NCBI GenBank assembly: GCA_033344815.1
Contig: JAWPMR010000001.1
Span: forward strand, 2,094,136 to 2,158,135
Direction: 5' to 3'
Length of the DNA stretch: 64,000 nucleotides
From: Paracoccaceae bacterium
GTDB taxonomy: Bacteria > Pseudomonadota > Alphaproteobacteria > Rhodobacterales > Rhodobacteraceae
Position 1 is the stretch's first letter, and each line of letters starts with the position of its first letter. Below the pieces are notes generated by a model. The model searched no databases. It was given only the letters and a program-made list of their open reading frames with translations, and was not told the origin of the DNA. This document shows, in pieces, positions 1 through 8,777 of this stretch. A program made the position numbers and the translations under genes.

Positions 1-1045
1 GCCACTTGGCAAGGGTTTCCTGCTCCGCTCGCTGCGCGATCCCACGATCGGGAATGCTAGTGTGTAAATCCGCCAAAGCCGCCGACAGATCCGGTGCGGC
101 CGGTGCCAAGTCTTCAAGGTTTTGGTTCAGCAGCCAATCATAAAACATCAAAGCCGTGACACAGCCTACGGCGACCGCTGCCCCATGGGACACCTTACGC
201 CCATCATGTTCGTGCCCCTCCATTTCCCACATATGGGCGATTTGGTGGTCCGCCCCCGATGCAGGTCGCGACGAGCCATGAAATTCCATGGCAAAGCCGA
301 CAGCTGTTAATCCAATAAACAGTGGCGCGCAGCCGTCACCTCCGTCTGAAACGCTTTCCGGGGCGGCGAGCCAACCGCGCAAATGATCCTGCACCAGCGG
401 CCAGGCGAGGTCATCACGTGCTTCCACACCTACCAGCTCAGCGAGCAGCCAGTCCCCCCCAGCCGGGGATTTTCCAGCCAGATCGGCATAGCCCCAGCCT
501 GTCATTTCTGGTGGTGCAGCCGCAATGACGTCCAGATCGGCAATCAGCGCGATGGGCGCCCGTACCGGGATCGTAACCTTGAATCCGTTCTTGGCGAGCG
601 GAGCGCCTGCACTGGTGTAGCCATCCATTGACGCCGCAGTGGCGACCGATAGATAACGACGGTCACTCTCAAAGGCGGCGTATTTCACAAGATCATTGAT
701 GACCCCCGAACCAACCGATACGGGCATCAGCGCACTATCCGCACTCAGGCGGTCGAGAAACACCTGCGCGGCCTCAACACTGGCCTTGGGCAGCGGATCC
801 GCCGGGATTACCAGAGTATCGACGGTAAACCCCGCAGCACGCAACGCCGCGCAGGCTGCTGCACCCGCTGCCGCAAATCCAGCCGTATCCGCGCAGACCA
901 ATGCCTTGCGTGATGCAAAAACCTGTGTGGCGACTGTCCCGGTCTGGGCCAGGGCACCCGGCGCTATCAAAAGGGCCTGCGTCGCGGCTGATCTTGCCAG
1001 CGCCGGCAAGATCAGGTTGTCGTACTGGCCTTGCCAGTTGCTCAC
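1..1045 (-). CDS. AraM/EgsA-like iron-containing dehydrogenase (polyol-phosphate or glycerol-1-phosphate dehydrogenase type), 3' end cut by window
   Basis: The frame is open from a GTG at 1045 to the window edge, about 348 residues, so the C-terminus is missing. It carries the NAD-binding signature of the glycerol-1-phosphate dehydrogenase/AraM branch: GSGVINDLVKYAA followed by VATAASMDGYTSAGAPL. A later metal-ligand region contains SGADHQIAHMWE. Members reduce or oxidise a keto-/hydroxyl-phosphate with NAD(P)H and a divalent metal in the cytosol. The GTG start overlaps the stop of the upstream ATPase gene (GTGA), implying translational coupling. With a SorC regulator and an FGGY kinase nearby, I infer that it oxidises a phosphorylated polyol made by the kinase. 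The exact substrate cannot be read from sequence. Confidence 0.8.
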   Translation of the reverse strand, partial: MSNWQGQYDNLILPALARSAATQALLIAPGALAQTGTVATQVFASRKALVCADTAGFAAAGAAACAALRAAGFTVDTLVIPADPLPKASVEAAQVFLDRLSADSALMPVSVGSGVINDLVKYAAFESDRRYLSVATAASMDGYTSAGAPLAKNGFKVTIPVRAPIALIADLDVIAAAPPEMTGWGYADLAGKSPAGGDWLLAELVGVEARDDLAWPLVQDHLRGWLAAPESVSDGGDGCAPLFIGLTAVGFAMEFHGSSRPASGADHQIAHMWEMEGHEHDGRKVSHGAAVAVGCVTALMFYDWLLNQNLEDLAPAAPDLSAALADLHTSIPDRGIAQRAEQETLAKW

Positions 1046-2076
1046 GCGACCACCTCCGCGTCGCTATTGGGCAATGTGACGCCCTGCTTGTCAAATTGAT
1101 GCAACCGGTGGACGGGCAACGAAATTCCGACCCTATCACCGGCCTTGGTCTGGTCTTCACCATCCGTCTTGACAACCAACCGAGCACCATCTGCGGCCTC
1201 AAGGTAAAGATAGCTTTCACCGCCCAGCTGTTCCTTGACCGCAACACTCAAATCGCCACCCTTTGTCAACACCACGTGCTCTGGTCGGATACCGATGCGA
1301 ACGGCACTGTCTTGCGTCGAAACCCCGGTCGCGAAGGCTGTGTCCACGTCAAAGATATTCATGCCCGGCGAACCGATGAACCCAGCCACGAACTCGGACG
1401 CAGGCCGGTGATACAAATCCATCGGCGCGCCCACCTGTTCAATCCGTCCCGCATTCAAGACCACGATCTGATCAGCCATTGTCATCGCCTCAACCTGATC
1501 ATGCGTCACATAAATCATTGTGGCGTCCAACTGTTTGTGCAGCGCTTCCAACTCCACCCGCATCTGCACCCGCAACTTGGCGTCCAGATTTGAAAGGGGT
1601 TCATCAAACAAGAACACCTTGGGTTCCTTGACAATTGAACGTCCGATAGCGACGCGCTGACGTTGCCCCCCCGAGAGTTGTCCGGGCTTTCGATCCAGGT
1701 AATCGGTCAATTGCAGGATTTTGGCCGCCGCTGCGACACGCCGGGTCCGCTCATCAGCAGATACACCGCCCACTTTCATCCCAAATTCCATATTTGCGCG
1801 CACACTCATGTGGGGATAAAGCGCGTAGGATTGGAAGACCATTGACACATCACGATCTACGGGTTCGAGGGTCGTTACATCCTTTTCGCCGATGTGAATG
1901 GCCCCATCGCTGATTGATTCGAGACCCGCAATTGTCCGCAGCAGAGTCGATTTTCCACAACCTGAGGGGCCTACGAAGACTACAAATGCGCCGTCCTCGA
2001 CCGCCAGTGAAATATCAAAAAGCGCCTGTACAGGCCCATAGAACTTGCTGATATTCGATAGCTTTACCGTGGCCAA
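1042..2076 (-). CDS. ABC transporter ATP-binding protein, MalK/UgpC type
   Basis: 344 residues. Walker A is GPSGCGKST (about residues 36-44), the signature is LSGGQRQRVAIGRS, Walker B lies at VFLFDEPLSNLD, and a C-terminal TOBE-like region contains IGIRPEHV. This is the architecture of CUT1 importer ATPases (MalK, UgpC, SmoK), which energise uptake of sugars, polyols or glycerol phosphates at the inner membrane. The partner binding protein and two permeases are encoded divergently at 2214-5328, so the transporter is split over two transcription units. The start ATG at 2076 gives the usual N-terminus just ahead of the KFYG motif. The downstream AraM-like gene overlaps it by 4 bases. Confidence 0.92.
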   Translation of the reverse strand: MATVKLSNISKFYGPVQALFDISLAVEDGAFVVFVGPSGCGKSTLLRTIAGLESISDGAIHIGEKDVTTLEPVDRDVSMVFQSYALYPHMSVRANMEFGMKVGGVSADERTRRVAAAAKILQLTDYLDRKPGQLSGGQRQRVAIGRSIVKEPKVFLFDEPLSNLDAKLRVQMRVELEALHKQLDATMIYVTHDQVEAMTMADQIVVLNAGRIEQVGAPMDLYHRPASEFVAGFIGSPGMNIFDVDTAFATGVSTQDSAVRIGIRPEHVVLTKGGDLSVAVKEQLGGESYLYLEAADGARLVVKTDGEDQTKAGDRVGISLPVHRLHQFDKQGVTLPNSDAEVVA

Positions 2077-2136
2077 ACCGTCTTCTCCTGATGCGCATCC
2101 CGCACTCTACAAAAGCCGGTTGCGTAAAAATTCGTG

Positions 2137-2177
2137 TTGACATCGTCGTCAAGTGTTACATCTGTATGTGCGACGAT
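2137..2177. promoter_or_regulatory. Divergent promoter region with candidate SorC-type operator
   Basis: The 137-bp gap between the divergent ATPase and binding-protein genes contains a TTGACA -35-like hexamer at 2137-2142. It also holds an inverted repeat with arms ATCGTCG (2142-2148) and CGACGAT (2171-2177). SorC-family regulators bind such spaced repeats, and a SorC gene lies in the operon. Its function as an operator is inferred, not shown. Confidence 0.4.
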
Positions 2178-2213
2178 ACAAAAGATTGTCAACCGTTTCC
2201 AAGGGAGGGAAAA

Positions 2214-3563
2214 ATGATTATCAGGAAATTTCTCGGGACTACTGCTTTAGCCACTGCATTGGCTTTTGGCGCACAGACCGCAGGTGCCGATGGCCATGGC
2301 TGGAGCCTCGAAAAGGCCGCCGAACCCTATGCTGGGACAACTGTCGATGTGGTTTTTCTGTTGCGTCCTGGCTATGAGGCCATCGAAGCCATGCTGCCTG
2401 AATTTGAGGAAAAAACCGGAATTAAGGTTAACATCATCAAGCACCCTTACGAAAACGCATTGGGTGAGCAGGTCCGCGATTTTGTCGCCGGTGGTGATTT
2501 GGATGTGGCATTGATCGACCTGGTCTGGATCGGCAATTTTGCCGAAAACGAATGGATCGAGCCGCTGTCCAAGTTTACATCCAATCCAGAACTGGCCGAT
2601 CCTGAGCTGGATATTGATGACTTCTTCCCGCTGGTTCTGAATGCCTTTGGGGGATGGAACGGTGAAATTTACGGCCTGCCGGTCGATAACTATTCGGGGC
2701 TGCTGTTTTACAATCGCTGCATGCTGGAAGAGGCCGGCTTTGATGGTCCACCCGAAACCTGGGACGCACTGAAGAACGAATATGGACCGGCCCTGACCAA
2801 GGATGGCAAATACGCTTATGCGTTGCAGTCCAAGCGAAATGAAACGCAATCCGCGGATAGCTTTGCGCGCATGCTCTGGCCCTTTGGCGGATCCTTCCTG
2901 AACGATGAATTCCGCTCCAACCTCGCGTCAGATGAAAGCATTGCCGGTCTGCAATTTCGCCAGGATCTGATGCAATACATGCCTGATGGTATCGTTGCCT
3001 ATGATCACGCGGAAACCGTAAACGCGTTCAGTCAGGGTGATGTAGCGATGATCACCGAATGGTCGGCCTTCTATTCCAGCGTCGTCAGCGCGGACACCTC
3101 AAAGGTCGCTGATTGCGTTGAAATCGCGCCTGAGCCCATGGGTCCGGCAGGGCGCAAACCAGCCCTTGGCGGTTTCTCCATGGCTGTCGCTTCACAGGCC
3201 GATGAAGCGGAACAGGCGGCGGGCTATCTGTTCATCCAATGGGCCACATCAAAGGCTAATGCGGTCGAATATCTGGAGCGCGGTGGTGTACCCGCGCGTC
3301 AATCCGCTTATGCAGACCCGGCATTGGCAGAAACCTATAAGTTCATCCCGGCTTTGGTTGAATCCTGGCAGGACGGTGTGCCGGAATTCCGTCCACGCTT
3401 TGCGGAATGGCCTGAGATCACCGAGATTGTTCAGGAATGGGGCACCAAGATCATGCTGGAGGAAGTCACCATCGAAGAAGGTGTCACCGAGCTTGGCAGC
3501 CGCATGGAGGCCGTCCTGGAACAGGCCGGTTATTATGATGGCAGCAAGCCTCTTGCGCAGTAA
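2214..3563 (+). CDS. ABC transporter extracellular solute-binding protein (family 1, sugar/polyol)
   Basis: 449 residues from the ATG at 2214, chosen because it follows AAGGGAGGG and begins a Sec signal peptide (MIIRKFLG, hydrophobic stretch, cleavage near AQTAGADG). A longer frame runs upstream to 2091 but has no such features. The body has family-1 binding-protein features, including EKTGIKVNIIKHPYE and a C-terminal helical region. The protein is expected in the periplasm, delivering a sugar or polyol to the two downstream permeases and the divergent MalK-type ATPase. A strong hairpin follows the stop codon. Confidence 0.92.
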   Translation: MIIRKFLGTTALATALAFGAQTAGADGHGWSLEKAAEPYAGTTVDVVFLLRPGYEAIEAMLPEFEEKTGIKVNIIKHPYENALGEQVRDFVAGGDLDVALIDLVWIGNFAENEWIEPLSKFTSNPELADPELDIDDFFPLVLNAFGGWNGEIYGLPVDNYSGLLFYNRCMLEEAGFDGPPETWDALKNEYGPALTKDGKYAYALQSKRNETQSADSFARMLWPFGGSFLNDEFRSNLASDESIAGLQFRQDLMQYMPDGIVAYDHAETVNAFSQGDVAMITEWSAFYSSVVSADTSKVADCVEIAPEPMGPAGRKPALGGFSMAVASQADEAEQAAGYLFIQWATSKANAVEYLERGGVPARQSAYADPALAETYKFIPALVESWQDGVPEFRPRFAEWPEITEIVQEWGTKIMLEEVTIEEGVTELGSRMEAVLEQAGYYDGSKPLAQ

Positions 3564-3584
3564 TACGCAGGTCTGACCAAATGG

Positions 3585-3608
3585 GCGGGGGCGCAGGTGT
3601 GCCCCCGT
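3585..3608 (+). terminator. Intra-operon hairpin after the binding-protein gene
   Basis: CGGGGGC (3586-3592) pairs perfectly with GCCCCCG (3601-3607) around an 8-base loop. There is no U-run, so it is more likely an mRNA 3'-end stabiliser or partial attenuator than a full terminator. Such hairpins commonly keep binding-protein transcript above permease transcript. Confidence 0.55.
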
Positions 3609-3627
3609 CCGCTCACAGAAAGACACC

Positions 3628-4506
3628 ATGATGCCCGGTCCCGTCTCACGAAAAACCCTCTTTGGCTTCATCGGCCCGTCGGTCATTGCATTGGCTGCTA
3701 TCGGGATTGTGCCATTGCTTTATGCGGCATGGACAAGCCTGCACTTCTATAACCTGACCAAACTGCGGCAAGTCGAATTCATCGGAATAGACAATTACAT
3801 CCGGGTGCTGACAGACCCTTCGTTCTGGGAGGCGATGGGACGCACGTTCACGTTGCTGGGAATTGCGTTACCCTTGCAACTGGCCTTGGGTCTCGGGATC
3901 GCACTCGTGCTGCACAAACCCGGCCTAACGATCCTGAAAACCCTTGCGCGGCTCGGTCTGGTGCTGCCAATGGCCACGACTTATGCGGTTGTTGGCCTGT
4001 TGGGACAGGTGATGTTCAATCAGAAATTCGGCGTGGTGAACCAACTGCTGACCCCGTTCGGCGGCGACAACATCAATTGGATCGGTGATCCGACCAATGC
4101 CTTTGTCATGATCGTGTTTTGGGATGTGTGGCAATGGACGCCCTTTGTGGCGCTGATCATGCTGGCGGGGCTGACAATGGTGCCCGGGGAGATCGAAGAG
4201 GCGGCCCGCCTCGAGACGAAAAGATGGACTGTGGTGCTGCGGTATGTGCAACTGCCGTACCTGATACCGGGTCTGGTGGCCGTGCTGATCCTGCGCACCG
4301 CCGACACGCTGAAACTCTTTGACATGGTCTTCACGCTGACGCGGGGCGGACCGGGGGCGTCGACAGAATTCATCTCACTGATGATCCAGCGCGTGGGCTT
4401 TCGCGCCTTTGATCAGGGGCTGGCCTCGGCTCAGGCGATCATCTTGCTGATGATCACCATCGTTCTGAGCCGCCTGTACATCCGCGCGTTTTACAAGGAG
4501 GTCTGA
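3628..4506 (+). CDS. ABC sugar/polyol transporter permease (MalF/UgpA type)
   Basis: 292 residues with six predicted hydrophobic segments. The inner-membrane permease EAA loop is EEAARLETKRWTVVLRYVQLP in the second half, the site that docks the ATPase. Length and order (binding protein, MalF-like, MalG-like) fit a CUT1 importer. The start is ATGATG at 3628; either Met is possible. It lies 64 bp after the binding-protein gene, with the hairpin between, and 3 bp before the next permease. Confidence 0.92.
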   Translation: MMPGPVSRKTLFGFIGPSVIALAAIGIVPLLYAAWTSLHFYNLTKLRQVEFIGIDNYIRVLTDPSFWEAMGRTFTLLGIALPLQLALGLGIALVLHKPGLTILKTLARLGLVLPMATTYAVVGLLGQVMFNQKFGVVNQLLTPFGGDNINWIGDPTNAFVMIVFWDVWQWTPFVALIMLAGLTMVPGEIEEAARLETKRWTVVLRYVQLPYLIPGLVAVLILRTADTLKLFDMVFTLTRGGPGASTEFISLMIQRVGFRAFDQGLASAQAIILLMITIVLSRLYIRAFYKEV

Positions 4507-4509
4507 GCC

Positions 4510-5328
4510 ATGACGACCCAACGTTCCCTCTGGATCCAAGGTTTGTTGTTGCTGGTCATCCTCGCCGTCTGTGTGTTCCCGTTTTACTGGATGGTGACAA
4601 CGTCGCTCAAAACCCAAATCGTGGCACTGGAAAGCCCGCCGGTCTGGGCTTTTGAACCCACCCTCGCCAACTATCGCGAAGCATTGTTCGAAGACGGTGT
4701 GCTAGGCACATTGATCAATTCTCTGATCATTGCGGTCTCCACCACGGCTCTGGCGATCGTGCTCGGGGTGCCTGCAGCCTTCGCCCTTGCCCGGTTCGAA
4801 TTTCGCGCCAAGAAAGAGCTTTGGTTCTGGTTCATCACCAACCGGATGGTCAGCCCGATTGTCCTCGCCCTGCCCTTCTTTTTGATCGTGCGTCACCTTG
4901 GTATGCTCGATCAGCATATCACCCTGATCCTGATCTATCTTACCTTCAACCTGCCCATTGTGATCTGGATTTGCACCGATCAGTTTCGCGGCATTCCCTA
5001 TGATCTGGACGAGGCCGCGCGGCTTGAAGGCGCGTCACAATGGATGATCCTGCGCAAGATATGCCTGCCACTGGCCATGCCGGGGGTGGCCGTGTCGGGC
5101 ATCTTCAGTTTCATTTTCTCGTGGAACGAGTTGATGTTCGGCCTCGTATTGACACGCACTCAGGCCAAGACCGCACCTGCAATGGCTGTGTCATTCATGG
5201 AAGGTTACAACCTTCCCTACGGTAAGATCATGGCCACTTCCACGCTGATTGTGATCCCGGTCTTGATCTTCGCGCTTCTGGCCTCCAAGCAACTGGTGCG
5301 TGGCCTGACAATGGGCGCGGTGAAATAG
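4510..5328 (+). CDS. ABC sugar/polyol transporter permease (MalG/UgpE type)
   Basis: 272 residues, six hydrophobic segments, and the cytoplasmic EAA loop DEAARLEGASQWMILRKICL followed by PLAMPG. It has the MalG-type N-terminus with a first membrane segment at about residues 10-30. The ATG sits after AAGGAGGTCTGAGCC, a strong ribosome site overlapping the end of the preceding permease. Together with 3628-4506 it should form the membrane channel of the importer. Confidence 0.92.
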   Translation: MTTQRSLWIQGLLLLVILAVCVFPFYWMVTTSLKTQIVALESPPVWAFEPTLANYREALFEDGVLGTLINSLIIAVSTTALAIVLGVPAAFALARFEFRAKKELWFWFITNRMVSPIVLALPFFLIVRHLGMLDQHITLILIYLTFNLPIVIWICTDQFRGIPYDLDEAARLEGASQWMILRKICLPLAMPGVAVSGIFSFIFSWNELMFGLVLTRTQAKTAPAMAVSFMEGYNLPYGKIMATSTLIVIPVLIFALLASKQLVRGLTMGAVK

Positions 5329-5340
5329 GCTAGGATCAGC

Positions 5341-6309
5341 ATGGCGCGCACGTCAAAAACCGGATGGATCGACGCGGACGAACAGCTCTTGGTCCGTCTG
5401 GCCTGGGCCTGCGAGATAGAAGGCATGACGCAAGCGGCGGCGGCCGACAAATTCGGGATCACGCGCCTCAAAGTAAATAAAGCGCTGAGCGAAGCGCGCG
5501 AGCGCGGTATTGTTCGCATATCCATCAATTCCGCATTTGCGCCCTGCGCCGCGTTAGAAGCACAACTATGCGCGCGCTTTGATCTGCAATCCGCGTCGGT
5601 CGCGCCGATTGCCAGCGTGAAGTATGACTTGCACACGCTGCTGGGCTCTGCGCTCGGCCAATACCTTGCCGGGTATCTACAAAAGTCTGACGTGTCGCTT
5701 TTCGGGATGTCATGGGGCAACACCTTGAACATGGCGACCCGTTTCATGGAACCGCTGAACCGGCCCGAGCTGGAGATAATTTCCGTCATGGGCGGGCTGG
5801 CCAAAGGTTCAGACCTCAACAGCTACGAAATTACAACACGTCTGGCGGATCTTTGCAATGCCCAGCACAGCTATTTTACTGCGCCGATTTATGCTGGATC
5901 GCGCGAGAGCCGCGATATTCTGACCGCACAGGAGGTGTTTCAGACCACCATCGAAAAGATCCGCGCAGCTGATGGCATCGCGTTGGCGGCAGGCGAGATG
6001 GCCAGTTCTTTGCTGATCAAGGATGGGCTGCCTGCGGATGTTGACTTGACGGACCTGGTTGCGCGGGGGGCCGTGGGCGACATCATGGGATACTTCCTCA
6101 AAGCGGACGGGTCGTTGGTCGATCACCCCATCAACGAGCGCGTTTTGGGACTGGCGCTGGATGACCTGCAGGCGATCAACAATGTGATCCTCGCGGCTGG
6201 CGGGCTGCACAAAGTTCCGATAATTGCGGCGTTTCTGGCGCGCGGGGCTGTTGCCACGTTGGTTACGGATCAGGCAACCGCAAACGCCCTGCTTGAGAAC
6301 ACCACATGA
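5341..6309 (+). CDS. SorC/DeoR-family sugar-binding transcriptional regulator
   Basis: 322 residues. An N-terminal helix-turn-helix lies at about residues 28-50 (MTQAAAADKFGITRLKVNKA). It is followed by a phosphosugar-isomerase-like effector domain with FGMSWGNTL, ISVMGGLAKGS and the late GGLHKVPII segment typical of SorC proteins (EryD, SmoC, DeoR-like). These regulators sense a phosphorylated sugar or polyol. Placement between the permeases and kinase suggests local control of the polyol operons. It overlaps the kinase start by 4 bases (ATGA). Confidence 0.92.
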   Translation: MARTSKTGWIDADEQLLVRLAWACEIEGMTQAAAADKFGITRLKVNKALSEARERGIVRISINSAFAPCAALEAQLCARFDLQSASVAPIASVKYDLHTLLGSALGQYLAGYLQKSDVSLFGMSWGNTLNMATRFMEPLNRPELEIISVMGGLAKGSDLNSYEITTRLADLCNAQHSYFTAPIYAGSRESRDILTAQEVFQTTIEKIRAADGIALAAGEMASSLLIKDGLPADVDLTDLVARGAVGDIMGYFLKADGSLVDHPINERVLGLALDDLQAINNVILAAGGLHKVPIIAAFLARGAVATLVTDQATANALLENTT

Positions 6310-7763
6310 GTATTTATGCAGGCATTGATCTGGGGACATCAGGTATCAAGATCGCCCTGGTTGATGACGCCGGCCAGTGTGTGGCCCAGGTGTCGCGCCA
6401 TTGCGCTGTTGATCGACCCCATCCCGGCTGGTCACAGCAGGACCCCGATCTTTGGTGGCAGATAACCCAAGCCTTGTTCGATCAGTTGCATGCAGAGCAA
6501 CCCAAACTGCTGGCACGCCTTCGCGCGATTTCTTTGTCGGGTCAGATGCTGGGTCCGGTCTTTCTGGATGCATCCGATCGCCCGACCACGCCGTGCATTT
6601 TGTGGAATGATCAGCGTTCGATTGCCGAATGCAAGCTGCTCAGCGACCGTGTCCCCGACATCGGCTGGCGCGCCAATGGGCAGCCCGATCCAGGGTTTGG
6701 CGCACCCAAAATACTCTGGCTGGCGGGGCATGATCCAACAGCGCTGGCGCGCGCGGATGTCTTGATGCTGCCAAAAGACTACGTAAGGTTGTGCCTAACA
6801 GGTGACCGCGCGACCGAGGTAAGCGATGCCTCGGGCACCATGTTGATGGATTGCGCCACGCGCACGTGGGATGATGAACTGCTGAACGCTGCGGGATGGT
6901 CGCGTGACAAATTGCCCGACCTCTTGCCGTCCCATGCGGCGGCGGGCGTGCTGCGGGAACCGTTGCGTCAACGATGGACGATCCCGCAGAATGTGGTTGT
7001 TGCCACGGGATGCGGCGACAATTACGCTGGCGCTTTGGGCGTGGGCGCAAGCCGCGCGGGTCAGGCCGCACTCAGCATTGGGACATCAGGCGTTTTATCC
7101 GCCGTGGACGAGCGCTTTCGCCCAGCCCCAGATCGCGCGGTTTTGACCACACCTCACGCCGTCCCGGATACATTCCTGTCAATGGGCGTGGTGATGAGCG
7201 CCACACAATCACTCGATTGGATCGCGAATCTGTCGCAAAGCCTGGTATCCGATTTGATGAACGGCGTGGCGGCGCGCCTGAGCGAAAAAGGGCCCGCAGG
7301 TTTTCCTATTGCGCGCCCCAGTCTGACCGGTGTGCGTACGCCTGACAATCGCCCTGAGGCGGGTGCAGCCTTCGCGGGCATCACGGCCGTCAGCGACAAA
7401 TACGACCTGACCTATGCCGTGATCGAAGGCGTCGCTTTTCAGTTTTTCGATTGTTTTCAAGCGCAAAGCGACAGCGGCGTTCCGATCACAGATATCAAGG
7501 CCATAGGCGGCGGCACGAAATCGCACCCGTGGACCCAGCTAATTGCCACGCTCTGCAACACGACACTTGAGGTGCCAGAAAACGGCGATATTGCCGCATG
7601 TCTTGGTGCAGCTAAGCTGGCGAAGGCATCATTGAACCCATCAGACGTCATGGAAATCCTTGGGCGGTCGCCGACTATTCTATCCCATGCAGCCCCTCAA
7701 AGAGAATGGTCTGACGTCTTGATGGCGCGGCATCAACACTATCGCGCCCTGCCATTTCAATGA
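6306..7763 (+). CDS. FGGY-family carbohydrate kinase (xylulokinase-like)
   Basis: 485 residues, the usual length for xylulokinase/EryA-type enzymes. The N-terminal ATPase-fold phosphate-1 loop is AGIDLGTSGIKIALVD; later come SLSGQMLGPV, the central CGDNYAGALGVGA and the C-terminal AIGGGTKSHPWTQLIATL adenosine motif. It phosphorylates a ketose or polyol with ATP in the cytosol. Coupled to a SorC regulator and near an AraM-like dehydrogenase, it could act before that dehydrogenase, as in kinase-first erythritol degradation, or be a true xylulokinase. The substrate is unresolved. Confidence 0.9.
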   Translation: MSIYAGIDLGTSGIKIALVDDAGQCVAQVSRHCAVDRPHPGWSQQDPDLWWQITQALFDQLHAEQPKLLARLRAISLSGQMLGPVFLDASDRPTTPCILWNDQRSIAECKLLSDRVPDIGWRANGQPDPGFGAPKILWLAGHDPTALARADVLMLPKDYVRLCLTGDRATEVSDASGTMLMDCATRTWDDELLNAAGWSRDKLPDLLPSHAAAGVLREPLRQRWTIPQNVVVATGCGDNYAGALGVGASRAGQAALSIGTSGVLSAVDERFRPAPDRAVLTTPHAVPDTFLSMGVVMSATQSLDWIANLSQSLVSDLMNGVAARLSEKGPAGFPIARPSLTGVRTPDNRPEAGAAFAGITAVSDKYDLTYAVIEGVAFQFFDCFQAQSDSGVPITDIKAIGGGTKSHPWTQLIATLCNTTLEVPENGDIAACLGAAKLAKASLNPSDVMEILGRSPTILSHAAPQREWSDVLMARHQHYRALPFQ

Positions 7764-7780
7764 ACGCGGGGGCGGCGGGA

Positions 7781-8113
7781 TCATTCCAGTATTTTGACCG
7801 GCCGTTCCCATTGGATCAAAACCACGCAGCCCGGTTCAGACCACACAGAATGCGACGTCCCTTCCGGATTCAGCACGCAGCAACCTTTTGTATAAGTCCC
7901 ACGTTCATCCGATTGCGCCCCCTCCAGAACGAGGATTGTTTCCAAGCCTGTATGTAAATGGTTTGGTACTCTTGCGCCGGGTTCATAACGCAAAAGGGCC
8001 ACAGCAGGCGCGCCTTTTTGGATGTGGTAAATCTCGACTCCCTCACGAAACGGCTCAAAGGGCAGTTCGTTATATCCATCCATCAGATCTGCAATAAAAA
8101 TCGGTTCAACCAT
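7781..8113 (-). CDS. Small single-domain cupin protein
   Basis: 110 residues from the ATG at 8113; an 8-residue longer start at 8137 would run further into the preceding gene. The cupin metal-binding motif is [16 protein letters not shown] and the second motif includes GTSHSVW. Single-domain cupins of this type (ChrR-like) bind a metal and may be small enzymes or ligand sensors. It is the last gene of the nitrogen-compound operon and overlaps the upstream hydrolase by 8 bases, so it is probably co-translated. No precise role can be assigned. It ends 17 bp from the convergent kinase gene. Confidence 0.8.
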   Translation of the reverse strand: MVEPIFIADLMDGYNELPFEPFREGVEIYHIQKGAPAVALLRYEPGARVPNHLHTGLETILVLEGAQSDERGTYTKGCCVLNPEGTSHSVWSEPGCVVLIQWERPVKILE

Positions 8114-8777
8114 GCCACGCGGCCTCCAATTCGGCAAAGCACGCAGTCCAGCCCACGATCGCCCCTTGCGCGCGGATCATCTGCAGCGTTGCCGCTTTAA
8201 AAGCGGGAAAATAGCTTTCTGTCGCGTCCTCCACGAGCAAACTGTCAAAACCACGATCATTGGCTTCCCGCATCGTTGTCTGCACGCAGACTTCCGTCGT
8301 CACCCCTCCAAATATTAGCGTTTTTATCCCCAATGTCGTCAGGTGTTGCGCGAGGGGTGTCGCGTAAAAAGCACCCTTGCCAGGTTTGTCGATCACCATT
8401 TCCCCGTTAGCCGGATACACTTGGGGAATGATATCCGCGCCCTCTTCGCCTGCAATCAATATGCGCCCCATGGGACCGGGGTCGCCGATGCGCAAGCTTG
8501 GGTCCCCCCGATCTCGTTTTGCGCGCGACAGGTCCGACAAATCGGGTCTGTGACATTCGCGAGTATGAATCACTGGTACGTCGCGGGCACGACACAGCTC
8601 AATCAGTGCCGCAGTCGTGGGCACAATGGCCTGCAACAATGACACATCATTTCCAAGACTTTCACCAAACCCCCCGGGTTCAATGAAGTCGCGTTGCATA
8701 TCGATCACGATCAGCGCCGTGCTGGCAGGATCAAAAACAAAGGTGAAAGGCTGAGCCCCTGGGATCTGCTGCATCAT
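8106..8777 (-). CDS. Isochorismatase-fold cysteine hydrolase (triuret/biuret hydrolase-like)
   Basis: 223 residues. The catalytic triad of the family is visible: Asp26 in IVIDMQRDF, Lys131 in [10 protein letters not shown], and Cys164 in [15 protein letters not shown]. The protein is clearly paralogous to the BiuH-like enzyme two genes upstream (shared GDPG, IDKPGKG and MREANDRGF blocks). Known relatives hydrolyse C-N bonds of biuret, triuret or ureidoacrylate and release ammonia. I infer that this one handles a compound one step above biuret, for example triuret, but it could equally be a second biuret or N-carbamoyl amidase. It starts ATGATG overlapping the stop of the ABC ATPase gene. Confidence 0.85.
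   Translation of the reverse strand: MMQQIPGAQPFTFVFDPASTALIVIDMQRDFIEPGGFGESLGNDVSLLQAIVPTTAALIELCRARDVPVIHTRECHRPDLSDLSRAKRDRGDPSLRIGDPGPMGRILIAGEEGADIIPQVYPANGEMVIDKPGKGAFYATPLAQHLTTLGIKTLIFGGVTTEVCVQTTMREANDRGFDSLLVEDATESYFPAFKAATLQMIRAQGAIVGWTACFAELEAAWHG

Noticed and set aside
3585-3608. Full transcription terminator between the binding protein and permease genes
   Set aside because: Strong stem but no U-run, and the downstream permeases have no other promoter evident; more likely a stabilising or attenuating hairpin.
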